Origin: Longitalea luteola
Lineage (GTDB): Bacteria > Bacteroidota > Bacteroidia > Chitinophagales > Chitinophagaceae
DNA: 53,251 nt
Assembly (NCBI RefSeq): GCF_017356035.1
Contig: NZ_JAFIQX010000019.1
Coordinates: 1-53,251, forward strand
Direction: 5' to 3'
Part shown: in pieces, positions 1-8,022 of the stretch
Layout: each line of letters opens with the position of its first letter
Position numbering within the stretch: position 1 is the stretch's first letter
The notes under the pieces: generated by a model
Databases searched by the model: none
What the model was told of the DNA's origin: nothing
The model's input: only the letters and a program-made list of their open reading frames with translations
Program-made: the position numbers and the translations under genes

Positions 1-2
1 AA

Positions 3-824
3 GCTTATTGCGGTTGGCCCAGCATGCGCCGTTTTGGCTGGCCCGCTATCCTCCGTAATGGGTGGCCCATTGACTTCCGTATTAGACAGAACCTGGCCCC
101 TTTTGTAATTTTCATGGATCCCAACACTTATTTTTCGGGCAATCCGGGATTACAGCCATCCATCGGCGATAATATAAACGTGAATTATACCTGGAAAAAG
201 AAGATACTATCCATTGCATTAAGTTATGAAGCCGATCCCATCACCAATTTTTCTCCAAAGATCGACTCCATCACCAATAAAGAAACACTGGCTGCCGAAA
301 ATCAGGAAAACAGAAAGATGGTGACAATCAGTTTGTCTTTACCGGTTACCGTAACTAAATGGTGGAATATGCAACTGAACATCAATGGAAGTTTTCAGCA
401 GATCAACGGATTTTATAATGAACAGTCGTTGCGTATCGAGAATAAGAATCTCTTTTTGTCGGGCCAGCAGACCTTTACATTGCCCAAAGATTTTTCATTA
501 TCGTTGTCCGGTTTCTATAACTCGGGCGGTTTATTTGGCATATACCGGTTCTCTCCCGTTGGTTCGCTGGATGCTGGCATTCAAAAAAAATTTGCCAGCA
601 AAAAAACATCGTTACGGCTCAACTTCAGCAATATGCTGAATACGATGATTTATAAACCAGAGATCAATAAACCTGGTAAAAACCTGATTGCAACCGCTGA
701 ATTAACTTTTACCCGACCGGCCGTGAAATTTACCATTACCCGCACTTTTGGCAATGATCAGGTGAAGGGCAAAAGGAACCGGTCGGCAGGCAACGAAGAA
801 GAAAAAGACAGGCTGAGACTTTAA
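3..824 (+). CDS. Outer-membrane beta-barrel (TonB-dependent receptor type), C-terminal part
   Basis: C-terminal part of an outer-membrane barrel protein; the frame is open back to the window edge, so the 5' end lies outside. The stretch NLAPFVIFMDPNTYF then GNPGLQPS is the signature of the 'outer membrane protein beta-barrel' family (PF14905-like), where it sits in the last third of an 800-900 residue protein. Alternating hydrophobic and polar beta strands follow, and the end is charged (EEEKDRLRL) without the usual terminal aromatic residue. The first ~30 visible residues fit the family poorly, so a rearrangement or frameshift close to the window start is possible. These proteins normally import ligands with TonB; the substrate is unknown here. 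Confidence 0.75.
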   Translation, partial: AYCGWPSMRRFGWPAILRNGWPIDFRIRQNLAPFVIFMDPNTYFSGNPGLQPSIGDNINVNYTWKKKILSIALSYEADPITNFSPKIDSITNKETLAAENQENRKMVTISLSLPVTVTKWWNMQLNINGSFQQINGFYNEQSLRIENKNLFLSGQQTFTLPKDFSLSLSGFYNSGGLFGIYRFSPVGSLDAGIQKKFASKKTSLRLNFSNMLNTMIYKPEINKPGKNLIATAELTFTRPAVKFTITRTFGNDQVKGKRNRSAGNEEEKDRLRL

Positions 825-889
825 CGGCCCAACCGTTATCATTTTTGATAGCAATTTTTTGCGTTCACAAACATTCAGCAGAGAAATAA

Positions 890-1456
890 TCACATCATTA
901 TTTTTTGCTTGTTTAACCTGCTGCTAATCGTACAGGGGGATACCAGTATGCAATTGGTAACTTTTCCTTTTTGCTGAAGCCCAATTTGATTAAAAGATTC
1001 CTTTAATGATAAAGACTGGCTATTCAATATTTTGATCGCTAGTTCATTTACAGTTGCCTTGCTCAAATGATCTACCGAATTGCCTGGGTCATTCAACCTG
1101 TAACAGTTTGCATTTATAACAAATAAAATGGGCAGTACGATGTGAATCTTATTCTTTTTGCAATAGCTAACATAGCGCCTGTCCCAGATCTTTAGCGGAT
1201 CGGCAAGCAGGCTTTCAATGCGCCTTTTATAAACAGAATTTAAATTGCCTGAAATAAATGTGGACATCGATTTTGAAGAGAAACTTATTTCCAGAAAATG
1301 AATTCCGGTATAACAACTGTCTACAAAATTTTCGGAGTAAAATTGACGCTGTAAATATGTTGCCAGCACTGAGTCTGCAGGCTCAACCGTTTGCTTCTGT
1401 TGAGCCAGGGAGGCTGTAGCAATTAAATTCAAAATTAAGAACAAATAAACTTTCAT
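890..1456 (-). CDS. Secreted hypothetical protein
   Basis: 188 residues. Not recognised as a named family. The N-terminus MKVYLFLILNLIATASLA followed by QQK is a typical Sec signal peptide with cleavage after SLA, so the protein is probably periplasmic or secreted. The mature part is mixed alpha/beta with several Cys residues (SCYTG, SYCKKN, ANCYR, TNCIL, SPCTI) that could form disulphides. Its 3' end converges on the barrel gene with about 65 bases between them. No operon partner is apparent. Confidence 0.6.
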   Translation of the reverse strand: MKVYLFLILNLIATASLAQQKQTVEPADSVLATYLQRQFYSENFVDSCYTGIHFLEISFSSKSMSTFISGNLNSVYKRRIESLLADPLKIWDRRYVSYCKKNKIHIVLPILFVINANCYRLNDPGNSVDHLSKATVNELAIKILNSQSLSLKESFNQIGLQQKGKVTNCILVSPCTISSRLNKQKIMM

Positions 1457-1776
1457 GAAATGCTATTAGGGGTTATCGGGTTTCTTAAATGCTTCATTAA
1501 CGTTAGCTAACGGCAAACAGGACTTAGAAATTATCTCGGACAAGCCTCAAGAGCAAAAATTTGGCCATTTTTAAAAAAACTCATTTTTATAGGCATTATA
1601 CTACACATAGACGATAGACGACTAGCGGCATTATGAGGAACTTTACGAAGGGGATTTTACGAAGAAGAAAGAAAGCCTCAGTAAAGGATTAAGTATTCTA
1701 GCTAGTATATCATCCGACAGTTTGAGAATTTTTCTTTCAGTTTCTCACCAATTGTACCTCTTAGTTAGTTCTCCTG
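1457..1776. other. Intergenic region with a 12-bp palindrome
   Basis: No confident gene. A perfect palindrome CGTTAGCTAACG lies at 1501-1512, 45 bases upstream of the start of the secreted protein on the minus strand; it could be a regulator site but nothing else supports that. The plus strand from about 1632 stays open with a charged, coding-like translation (HYEELYEGDFTKKKE) and may be a gene scrap. Confidence 0.3.
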
Positions 1777-2283
1777 TTATGCAGCAGGCAAATGATCGGC
1801 ACCATCGATGATCCAGTATTTTTCAGTTGCGGGTATTAACTCATAAAAATTATCATACTTACCTACCCAGTTATCCGGCACAAAATCTTCAAAAGATAAA
1901 GGTTCAGGAAAAAGAGAAAACAATTCCTTTTTATCAAAATCTACAAAAAGTGAAGGGAAAAGCTCGCCTTTTTCGTCCCAACTCTCAATAGGCAGACTTT
2001 CCCTAATCATCTCACTCAACTGTTCTTTAGTTACTACATGATCTTTTATTACCTTTTCATATGAAGACCAATTGTCGCTGTCCAGAATAGGAAAATCATC
2101 CCTCAAATCGTCACCATAGGCTGTATCATCATGTCCTAAACTATCAAAGACACTAGCCCACTTATTATAATCTAACACCCAATATTCCTTTTCTTGTAAA
2201 TACCAGGTGTATTTATTTTTATACCTAACCAATACAATAATATCAACACTGTATTCCGGGCTTAAGCTCATAACAACAAGCAT
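1777..2283 (-). CDS. Immunity-like hypothetical protein
   Basis: 168 residues, acidic and rich in Trp, Tyr and Asp, without signal peptide or membrane segment. The C-terminal pattern PDNWVGKYDNFYELIP...YWIIDG resembles small cytosolic proteins found beside polymorphic-toxin and Rhs genes in Bacteroidota. The immunity role is inferred from composition and setting, since a DUF6756-like gene lies immediately upstream on the same strand. Translation may start at the first Met or at Met5 (MSLSPEY). No cognate toxin is present nearby. Confidence 0.5.
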   Translation of the reverse strand: MLVVMSLSPEYSVDIIVLVRYKNKYTWYLQEKEYWVLDYNKWASVFDSLGHDDTAYGDDLRDDFPILDSDNWSSYEKVIKDHVVTKEQLSEMIRESLPIESWDEKGELFPSLFVDFDKKELFSLFPEPLSFEDFVPDNWVGKYDNFYELIPATEKYWIIDGADHLPAA

Positions 2284-2354
2284 TTATTCATTATGACTAT
2301 TAATACCTTCCCACCTCATGACGACTTGAACACGCCGGAGGAATAAAAGCCTTA

Positions 2355-2906
2355 TCAAATACTATCTTTAAGTTCTAACATTTTACCTTTAACAGAACCT
2401 AATCCAATTAGATATCCATGATGGTTTTCAGCCAGGAACCAGTCATACTTCTTGGATACCACGTAATATTCAAAGGCGTTTAATTGACCTAAGATTTGTT
2501 GAATTGGCTCAATAAAACCTTCAAAAAGCCAATATTTGCTAGGATCACGGCTGGAATCACAGACAATAAACCAAACTTTCTCATCCTTATCAATAAGCAG
2601 ATGTAAATACTTCCATGCATCATCATTAGGAAATTCCAGTGAAAACCTGTCACTTTTCAGATTATCCCACCACCAATTAAATCTGGTATTGGTATTTTTC
2701 TTAACAATAAACTTCGATTCTATTTTTTTAAAAACATCAGGCCAGTCATGAATACCAATAACATCAAACTTGTCATCCGTTATTTTCAAATCTTTCGCAG
2801 TAGCCAATAATCTTAATTTAATATGCAAATATTCTAACACTTTAGTTTCGTCCCTTTTTGCAGCAGCTAAAATATCAAATAAGTATGAATAGAAACATCC
2901 AATCAA
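2355..2906 (-). CDS. DUF6756-like protein, probable orphan immunity protein
   Basis: 183 residues. The central and C-terminal parts match my recollection of DUF6756: a KIESKF segment, WWWDNL, a DAWKYL...VWFIVCD strand-helix unit, KYWLFEGF, and FEYYVVSKKYDWFLAENH. Such proteins often lie beside secreted toxin genes and are read as immunity proteins; the biochemical role is not established. The N-terminus MIGCFYSYLF is unusual, and the gene start coincides with the beginning of the opposite-strand gene fragment at about 2889. The start may therefore have been created by a rearrangement. It lies 71 bases upstream of the next minus-strand gene and may be co-transcribed with it. Confidence 0.55.
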   Translation of the reverse strand: MIGCFYSYLFDILAAAKRDETKVLEYLHIKLRLLATAKDLKITDDKFDVIGIHDWPDVFKKIESKFIVKKNTNTRFNWWWDNLKSDRFSLEFPNDDAWKYLHLLIDKDEKVWFIVCDSSRDPSKYWLFEGFIEPIQQILGQLNAFEYYVVSKKYDWFLAENHHGYLIGLGSVKGKMLELKDSI

Positions 2907-2960
2907 AGATTCTTTAAACCTGCAAGTTATTGGTTCAGAGAGGTTTTAATACATTTTGGC

Positions 2961-3479
2961 GTGATCATGGCTATTGCTATTCTGTCTATACTACCGCAAT
3001 GCGATAGCTGGCTTACCATATTTGCCTCTATTTTATTTGCCGGCCTACCAGCACTGGTTAGCCTTACGGCATTTATTTATTTCCCCTCCTTCTTTTGGAG
3101 TTTCTTGCCAAAACTAGAGGTAGTTTCTGGTGAACAAGAAAAATTGGCGAACCAGGCAGAAGAAACAACGAAGTGTAAACGCACCCAGTACCAGGCTCCT
3201 ACACTAATTATCATACATTACGTCAATTCTAAAATTAGCAACACGCCTTTACTACCTGCAAATGATCAATCGGCAGCACTCCTTAATAAGCTCTATGGCT
3301 CAGACAAAGACAATTTAAAACAGAACATTTCCAGGTTGTATAAACTATCCAGTCTTTCGGCTAAAGAGCGGGCTGAAATACTTAAAGGAGTTGAAAATGC
3401 AAGAGTTTTTTTTAAAGACACAGGAAACGTCGGCGTTTTTAAAAACCCGGATGAACTTGAAATGAAATTGAGACAATAA
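2961..3479 (+). CDS. Membrane protein, probably N-terminally truncated
   Basis: 172 residues from a GTG at 2961 (ATG also at 2967). Two hydrophobic segments occupy residues ~1-22 and ~24-48, followed by a soluble, charged helical tail (LSSLSAKERAEILKGVENA). The reading frame is open upstream to 2889 with coding-like sequence (FFKPASYWFREVLIHFG) but no standard start before it meets the divergent DUF6756-like gene. The visible gene therefore looks like the 3' part of a longer one. Family not recognised. The tail is loosely similar in character to helical regulators of Bacteroidota conjugative elements, but I cannot confirm homology. Confidence 0.45.
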   Translation: MIMAIAILSILPQCDSWLTIFASILFAGLPALVSLTAFIYFPSFFWSFLPKLEVVSGEQEKLANQAEETTKCKRTQYQAPTLIIIHYVNSKISNTPLLPANDQSAALLNKLYGSDKDNLKQNISRLYKLSSLSAKERAEILKGVENARVFFKDTGNVGVFKNPDELEMKLRQ

Positions 3480-3554
3480 TTTGAACTTAAATTCTCGTAT
3501 TATTCTCTGATTTTCAGGTTTCTAATACTCAGGAATTTGTGGTATTTTTAGGGT

Positions 3555-3845
3555 ATGGAAGGTGGAAAAGATATTGGCATTCTGTTTCCAAAGTATGCAT
3601 TTTGGGACGTAGACCCGGATAAATTGGATTTATCACGGGATAGGAACTTTATTATTTCCCGGATCTTCGAAAGGGGAAAGCTCGATGATGTCCTTTCATT
3701 TATTGTGATTTATGGAAAAGATGAGGCTGGTGCAATTTTACAGAACAATAAGTACCTGAGCAGGAAAGGGCTTTTTCTTGCCCACGCTTTATTAGGATTA
3801 CCATTACAAGATTTTAAGGCCTATGCTTCACTTAAACACAATTGA
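3555..3845 (+). CDS. DUF6922-type antitoxin-like protein
   Basis: 96 residues. The motifs FPKYAFWDVDPDKLD, RDRNFIISRIFERG and the closing helix YLSRKGLFLAHALLGLP match the small DUF6922 proteins that regularly precede AbiEii-type nucleotidyltransferases in Bacteroidota. By position this is the antitoxin-side gene of an AbiE-like pair. Its 3' end overlaps the next gene by 23 bases in another frame, which suggests translational coupling. The start is the first ATG, about 75 bases after the preceding stop. Confidence 0.7.
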   Translation: MEGGKDIGILFPKYAFWDVDPDKLDLSRDRNFIISRIFERGKLDDVLSFIVIYGKDEAGAILQNNKYLSRKGLFLAHALLGLPLQDFKAYASLKHN

Positions 3846-4629
3846 CCTTCCACTTTTTCAAGTCCTGACAGATTTTTCAACGCTACCAGAATTATCCCCT
3901 TTTTCACTGGTTGGTGGTACGGCCCTTTCACTACAAATTGGCCATCGTAAATCAGATGATCTTGATTTTTTTACCGATCGGTCTTTCGATATCCTGGACG
4001 TAAAAACAGCCATTTTACAGTATAACCCGGATGTAGTTTTCTTAAATGAAACCAGGAATGGAATGAGTTTTACCCTTCCCCTGCCCGGTCGACCAGATGA
4101 TTTCCGGAAACTTGATATATATAACTGGGCCGTAAAGTTTATCCGCCCCGCCACTGTTGAAGGAGAAATCCGCCTTGCAAGTCTTGAAGATATTGCAGCC
4201 TTTAAACTTGATGCTATTTGCCACAGAAAGGAAAAGAAAGATTTTGTTGACATAGCTGTTTTACTTGAAAAATTCTCTTTTGGGCAAATGATGGAATTTT
4301 ATCAAGAAAAGTTTCCAATGAATGACAAAAGCATTGTATTATCAAATATAGTCGATACGGAAGGGTTAGAAAATTCTGTAGAACCAGTTATGTTAATAGA
4401 ATTAACCCCGACTTTGGCAATTCAACAAATTGAACAAAAAGTAAAGGAGTATTCGCAATCACAAATCGATAAAAAAGCTCAGTTAGAACAAGAGCGTTTT
4501 AAGAAAATTGCCGACCTGCTGGAAAAACGCAAGGAACGGGATCAAAACATAGAAAAAAATCGTAAAGAGCAGGATGCTGTAAAAAGTGAAAAGAAGCCTG
4601 CGAGTAAAAAAAAGAAATCTCGTAATTAA
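3823..4629 (+). CDS. Nucleotidyltransferase, AbiEii/AbiGii toxin family
   Basis: 268 residues. The core nucleotidyltransferase signature is at residues 31-50: GGTALSLQ followed by HRKSDDLDFF, where the Asp pair coordinates metal. A second block, IRLASLEDIAAFKLDAI then KKDFVDIAVLL (~130-165), is also typical of AbiEii. In type IV AbiE systems this partner is a toxic nucleotidyltransferase that modifies tRNA; whether this one is a toxin is inferred. The C-terminus (~215-268) is a Lys/Glu-rich coiled coil ending in KKKKSRN, longer than usual. The stop overlaps the next start as TAATG. Confidence 0.8.
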   Translation: MLHLNTIDLPLFQVLTDFSTLPELSPFSLVGGTALSLQIGHRKSDDLDFFTDRSFDILDVKTAILQYNPDVVFLNETRNGMSFTLPLPGRPDDFRKLDIYNWAVKFIRPATVEGEIRLASLEDIAAFKLDAICHRKEKKDFVDIAVLLEKFSFGQMMEFYQEKFPMNDKSIVLSNIVDTEGLENSVEPVMLIELTPTLAIQQIEQKVKEYSQSQIDKKAQLEQERFKKIADLLEKRKERDQNIEKNRKEQDAVKSEKKPASKKKKSRN

Positions 4630-5420
4630 TGCAAATTCTACATACTTACGAAGTATATAAAAAGCAATTAGTAAATATCCGTAACAACAATGGATGGGGA
4701 AAGCCCATTGTACTAAAGCAATTCAGAAAATAGTACTCAGGTTTTACAGAAGACGAAATCAATATTCTTAAATCATTTTTAAGAGACAATGAGAAAAAAT
4801 GGTTTGTAGCAGGTTTGCTTGATGTTCTTGATACTTTTCCTATAGAACTTTTGAAGCCAATGATCAATGCCGCTGTGGATGAACGCGATCCCAGCTTTAA
4901 TAATGAGTTTATACGCCCATGCAGGAGGGTATTTGATTATGTTGAAATTCAACAAATTTTACTTGACATTTTTCAAACTGGTGATAAGAAGAAAAAAATT
5001 GGCGTTATAAATGCTCTTTACTGGGCACGACTAACAGTATATACAATGACGGTATATACACTCAACGAAGATGAAACATATCAAACCAAAAAAAGTAAAG
5101 GCTACGATGTTTTCCGGTGGGAACCCGAGTCAGAGGCGTTCGATGACGAATTTATAGAAGATTTGGACGTTTACGAAAGAGAGTTCCCAAGACAAATTGC
5201 CGCTTACCAAAGGCAAAAAGAGATCCTAATGTCAGAATTCTTTATTACTGATGATCTTGAACTAAAATATAATATTAGTCTTCAACTACCTAAAGAAATT
5301 GATGATTATCCAATTCAAATACAAGATTTAGCAAAGAAATACTTATTGGAAAACAAGAAGCAAAATATACCAACTAACGCCATGGAGCTTGAAACTGCGT
5401 TAAAGCGGAAAGCAAATTAG
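4629..5420 (+). pseudogene. Helical-repeat hypothetical gene interrupted by an amber codon
   Basis: An ATG at 4629 overlaps the preceding stop (TAATG) and opens a frame that meets TAG at 4731-4733 (codon 35). It then continues without interruption to 5420, so both parts lie in one frame and total about 263 residues. The second part has HEAT-like helical pairs (DEINILKSFLRDNEKKW, VAGLLDVLDTFPIELL, FDYVEIQQILLDIFQTG). After the stop a shorter product could start at the ATG at 4815. No family recognised. The coupling shows it belongs to the AbiE-like operon. The gene is either broken or makes only the shorter protein; TAG is an ordinary stop elsewhere in the window. Confidence 0.6.
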
Positions 5421-5467
5421 TGTAATGATTTTTTTTAACTAAATATACCCAGCAATAATATAAGCCA

Positions 5468-5928
5468 ATGGCTATACTAATAAAAATAGAAGGTAATGAA
5501 CTGTATTTGTACATGAATGGAAATCTCATATATAAACGCTGGCTTAACACTGGCCAATCAAAAATATTTGATATTATGGCCTATGATAAATATACGCTGG
5601 CAAGTATTAGAGACTTAGAATATGAAAACCCTGGCGAACTCATTTCAATAAAGGCAATACTAAAACTTAAATCAACAGAAGCGGGTGGTCGACAAACTGG
5701 ATTTATTAGTGGTTATAGACCAAACCATGTTTTTGAATCGGACAAATATTAGAGACCTTTATTGGGGACATAATACTTGAAGGCAAAGCACTTTTTGAAC
5801 CGGGAGAAGAAGGAGAAGTAACAGTTCGATTTTTAATTAACCAACCTATTGAAAAACACTTGAATAAAGGGCGGATCTGGTGGATACACGAAGGCACCAG
5901 ACAAATTGGACAAGCTGAAATAATTTGA
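5468..5928 (+). pseudogene. EF-Tu C-terminal-domain-like protein, frameshifted
   Basis: The first frame (5468-5752) ends YRPNHVFESDKY. The missing end is in another frame, from about 5741 (GQILETFIGDIIL) to TGA at 5926-5928. Together they give LKLKSTEAGGRQ...GYRPNHVFE...FEPGEEGEVTVRFL...GRIWWIHEGTRQIG, which resembles the beta-barrel C-terminal domain of EF-Tu in free-standing Bacteroidota proteins. There is no GTPase domain. The first ~60 residues are a separate small domain that I do not recognise (YLYMNGNLIYKRWLNTG). One base is missing in 5735-5742 relative to an intact gene. It lies 47 bases after the amber-interrupted gene and is probably the fourth gene of that operon. Confidence 0.6.
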
Positions 5929-6766
5929 CGCCCAATTTATAATATTAGTCAAATGAATTTATCCGAATACCTTCAATTAGGTAATCCATCGAAGGCTTCA
6001 AAAAAATAAAACAGCAAAGTGAAAAGTTATGGGAGAAGGTTGAACTAGAAGAATGTTGGGGATATCAGATCCAGGAAGGAAGTAAATGGAAGAAAGGTCT
6101 ATAAACCCTCCAACAGATCAATAACTAACAAATCAAGCTTAAGGCTATATTCCGAGAGTGTTTCGACATCCCAACGACGAATTATTTGTTCTGCAACTAT
6201 TGGACTGCTGGTCGGCACAATATTATCAGATAATCCGAAAACGCACCCATAAAGTGCAGTAAAAACAGCCATGCCTAAAAAGCAAAAAACCTGCAAATCA
6301 TTGATTTTGCAGGTTTTATTACTTTAAGTTTATCTCATTTAACTGAGCCGAGCGGAGAGAGAGGGTCTCTTACCCCGCACGTTGTAATTTAGTAACCAGT
6401 TATTTACAAAGGACGATTTCAAGACACTCACTGTTTCACTCACCACTTATTATTGATCCACCTCAACGCAAATTCAGTTACAAATATAGCTTATTAAAAT
6501 CAGATGCTTATTATACGCAAGTTTAAGCATTCGCTCCTATCATAAACATGTTTACGATACACATAAAATACAAAAACAAATAAGAATACTGTTCTCCGTT
6601 GCAATACACGTACAAATATCATCTGCATTTACCGTGTTAGCCTTAGTCCCTGCGAGACTCATTTCTTGGGTATTACGTTAGCATTATCTTAATAAATTGC
6701 AAAGATCTCTATATTACGAGTCTGTCCTTGCATTGTAGAAAAAATTCTTATACTTTAGACATCGCG
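5929..6766. other. Intergenic/scar region with gene scraps
   Basis: No intact gene. On the plus strand around 5992-6104 a coding-like end is visible (SEKLWEKVELEECWGYQIQ...KWKKGL stop) that resembles SUKH/SMI1-type immunity proteins. On the minus strand 6099-6296 a 65-residue frame has a convincing C-terminus (EQIIRRWDVETLSEYSLKL), perhaps the end of another immunity-type gene. A hairpin terminator lies at 6286-6317. A tRNA-3'-end-like string lies at 6352-6365. The rest, up to the Cap15-like gene, is AT-rich with no clear signal. Confidence 0.4.
6286..6317. terminator. Hairpin terminator, probably bidirectional
   Basis: Perfect 12-bp inverted repeat: AAAACCTGCAAA at 6286-6297 pairs with TTTGCAGGTTTT at 6306-6317 across an 8-base loop. 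The A and T runs on either side allow termination in both directions. It lies beyond the immunity-gene scraps and separates them from the Cap15-like gene. Confidence 0.7.
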
Positions 6767-7123
6767 ATGAATAAGTTTTCCTTCAAGAACTACCCACCGG
6801 GAATTCTGGTTCTTCTAATCTGCCTGATTGTTGCCATTAAATTTGGATTGCACGAGTTAGGAATTTTTTTTCTTCATCAACAAGGAGATTCATTGCTTGC
6901 TATTTTGATCTATATACTATTAGCAGCCAGTTCAGTAACAACGCTGTTAGGATTTATTAACAGGCATGTTATGTGGAATTGGCTACTTAACATACTGGGC
7001 CTGTGCGACCTCCGTGGCGCCTATAAAGGTTACATAATATCCTCCTACTACGAGAACGATGATCCTGCACAACCACATATAAAGTTATTCTGTAAAATTA
7101 ACGTTGCTCAACCTCGGAGATGA
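6767..7123 (+). pseudogene. Cap15-like membrane effector, truncated
   Basis: Start taken at ATG 6767 (MNKFSFKNYPPG), not the in-frame TTG at 6728. Two hydrophobic segments (~residues 9-25 and ~38-60) are followed by DLRGAYKGYIISSYYEN, which matches the opening strand of the Cap15-type cyclic-nucleotide-binding beta-barrel (CBASS effectors; also common without a synthase in Bacteroidota). The barrel should run another ~100 residues, but homology stops at CKINVAQ (~7112), where IS21 istB sequence begins. It is therefore a dead effector fragment. No CD-NTase gene is present. Assignment is from motif memory. Confidence 0.45.
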
Positions 7124-7232
7124 AGTACTGGCAACGGCATTATTAGACCGCTTACTGTTCCAGTGTGAAGTGATTAACCTGTCCGGTAAGAGCTACCGGT
7201 TGGAAAACAGGAAAACAATTTTTGAAGACTAA
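7113..7232 (+). pseudogene. IS21-family istB helper ATPase, C-terminal remnant
   Basis: The frame reads [15 protein letters not shown], then [20 protein letters not shown] and a stop at 7230-7232. This is the highly conserved C-terminus of the IstB ATPase that helps IS21 transposase. Only about 39 codons remain, fused directly onto the Cap15-like gene. Downstream, TTGTTGCCAA at about 7267 and again at about 7291 looks like the repeated end of an IS21 element. No istA is present. Confidence 0.8.
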
Positions 7233-7305
7233 ATCAATGCCCTTATTTTTGACACCGCTCTGCACTCTTGTTGCCAATTTTTGTGTATGGTTGTTGCCAA
7301 AAGTT
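7113..7305 (+). mobile_element. IS21-family right-end remnant
   Basis: Consists of the istB tail plus about 70 bases of terminal sequence containing two TTGTTGCCAA copies (about 7268 and 7291), which is how IS21-type multiple terminal repeats look. The left end and transposase are missing, so it cannot move. The outer limit is approximate. Confidence 0.5.
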
Positions 7306-7326
7306 CTGAGATCACCTACCGCCAAT

Positions 7327-7428
7327 TTATCCTGGTACATCGGAAAAGAAATCCACTTTGACCCGGGCGCGGAATTGATCCTGGAGATAACTCCTTAATT
7401 CATTGACATCACTTACCTCAATATTCAT
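7327..7428 (-). CDS. Short 33-residue ORF, probably a truncated element gene
   Basis: Starts at ATG 7428 after a good GAGGAG ribosome site and reads MNIEVSDVNELRSYLQDQF, ending SDVPG with TAA at 7327-7329. The strong ribosome site and coding-like sequence suggest the 5' end of a real gene cut off by the IS21 remnant. It follows the coiled-coil gene on the same strand. Function unknown. Confidence 0.35.
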   Translation of the reverse strand: MNIEVSDVNELRSYLQDQFRARVKVDFFSDVPG

Positions 7429-7473
7429 ACTCCTCAATTTTTAAACAATGCAAAACAATGACACGAACACCCC

Positions 7474-8022
7474 CTACCGCAGACGATGTTTGATCACCTT
7501 AGGCTGCTGCACATTGTTTTTTTCGGATAACCGCTTCTTATATTCAGTCACGGCCCCGAGATCCGTTTGATCCTTCTTTATAGGCTGAGTAGTTCCGTCG
7601 TTATTTTTTAACTGGTTGTTCTGCGTTTGCTGATTAGGCAGCGCATCGGCGTGCTTTACCCGCTGCTGGCGGGGTGAAGGATCCGCCTTCTGAACGGATG
7701 AAACGGTTGGACTTATAGTAATTGTAACACCCTGCGTCAGCGCCCGTTGCAACTTTTTGAATAAGCGCACGACCAGGTTGGGATAAAGCCTTTGCTCCAA
7801 ATCATTAATTTGACCTTTTAGCATTCTCATGGTGGATTTTTCGTTACTGGTCAGCACCTGGTATCTAAACCCATCCCGGAGTGATTCCATATGTTTTAGT
7901 TTCTCTTCAAGAAAATGTCGCTTACTGATAAAGTTGGAATCCCGGAATAGGTTCTTCAATTCATCCTCGCGCTTATTCCAGAATTCCATGCCCCTGGCGA
8001 TTCTATCCATTTCGACAATCAT
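7474..8022 (-). CDS. Coiled-coil element-associated protein
   Basis: 182 residues. Residues ~1-85 are charged amphipathic helix (REDELKNLFRDSNF, LEEKLKHMESLRDGF). The rest is low-complexity Gln/Asn/Lys/Pro-rich and ends in a basic tail (KVIKHRLR). A similar basic end closes the two other element proteins at about 22.4 and 23.4 kb, so all three may share a targeting or DNA-binding tail; this is inference. It overlaps the preceding gene by 20 bases, so the two are co-translated. Family not named. Confidence 0.5.
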   Translation of the reverse strand: MIVEMDRIARGMEFWNKREDELKNLFRDSNFISKRHFLEEKLKHMESLRDGFRYQVLTSNEKSTMRMLKGQINDLEQRLYPNLVVRLFKKLQRALTQGVTITISPTVSSVQKADPSPRQQRVKHADALPNQQTQNNQLKNNDGTTQPIKKDQTDLGAVTEYKKRLSEKNNVQQPKVIKHRLR

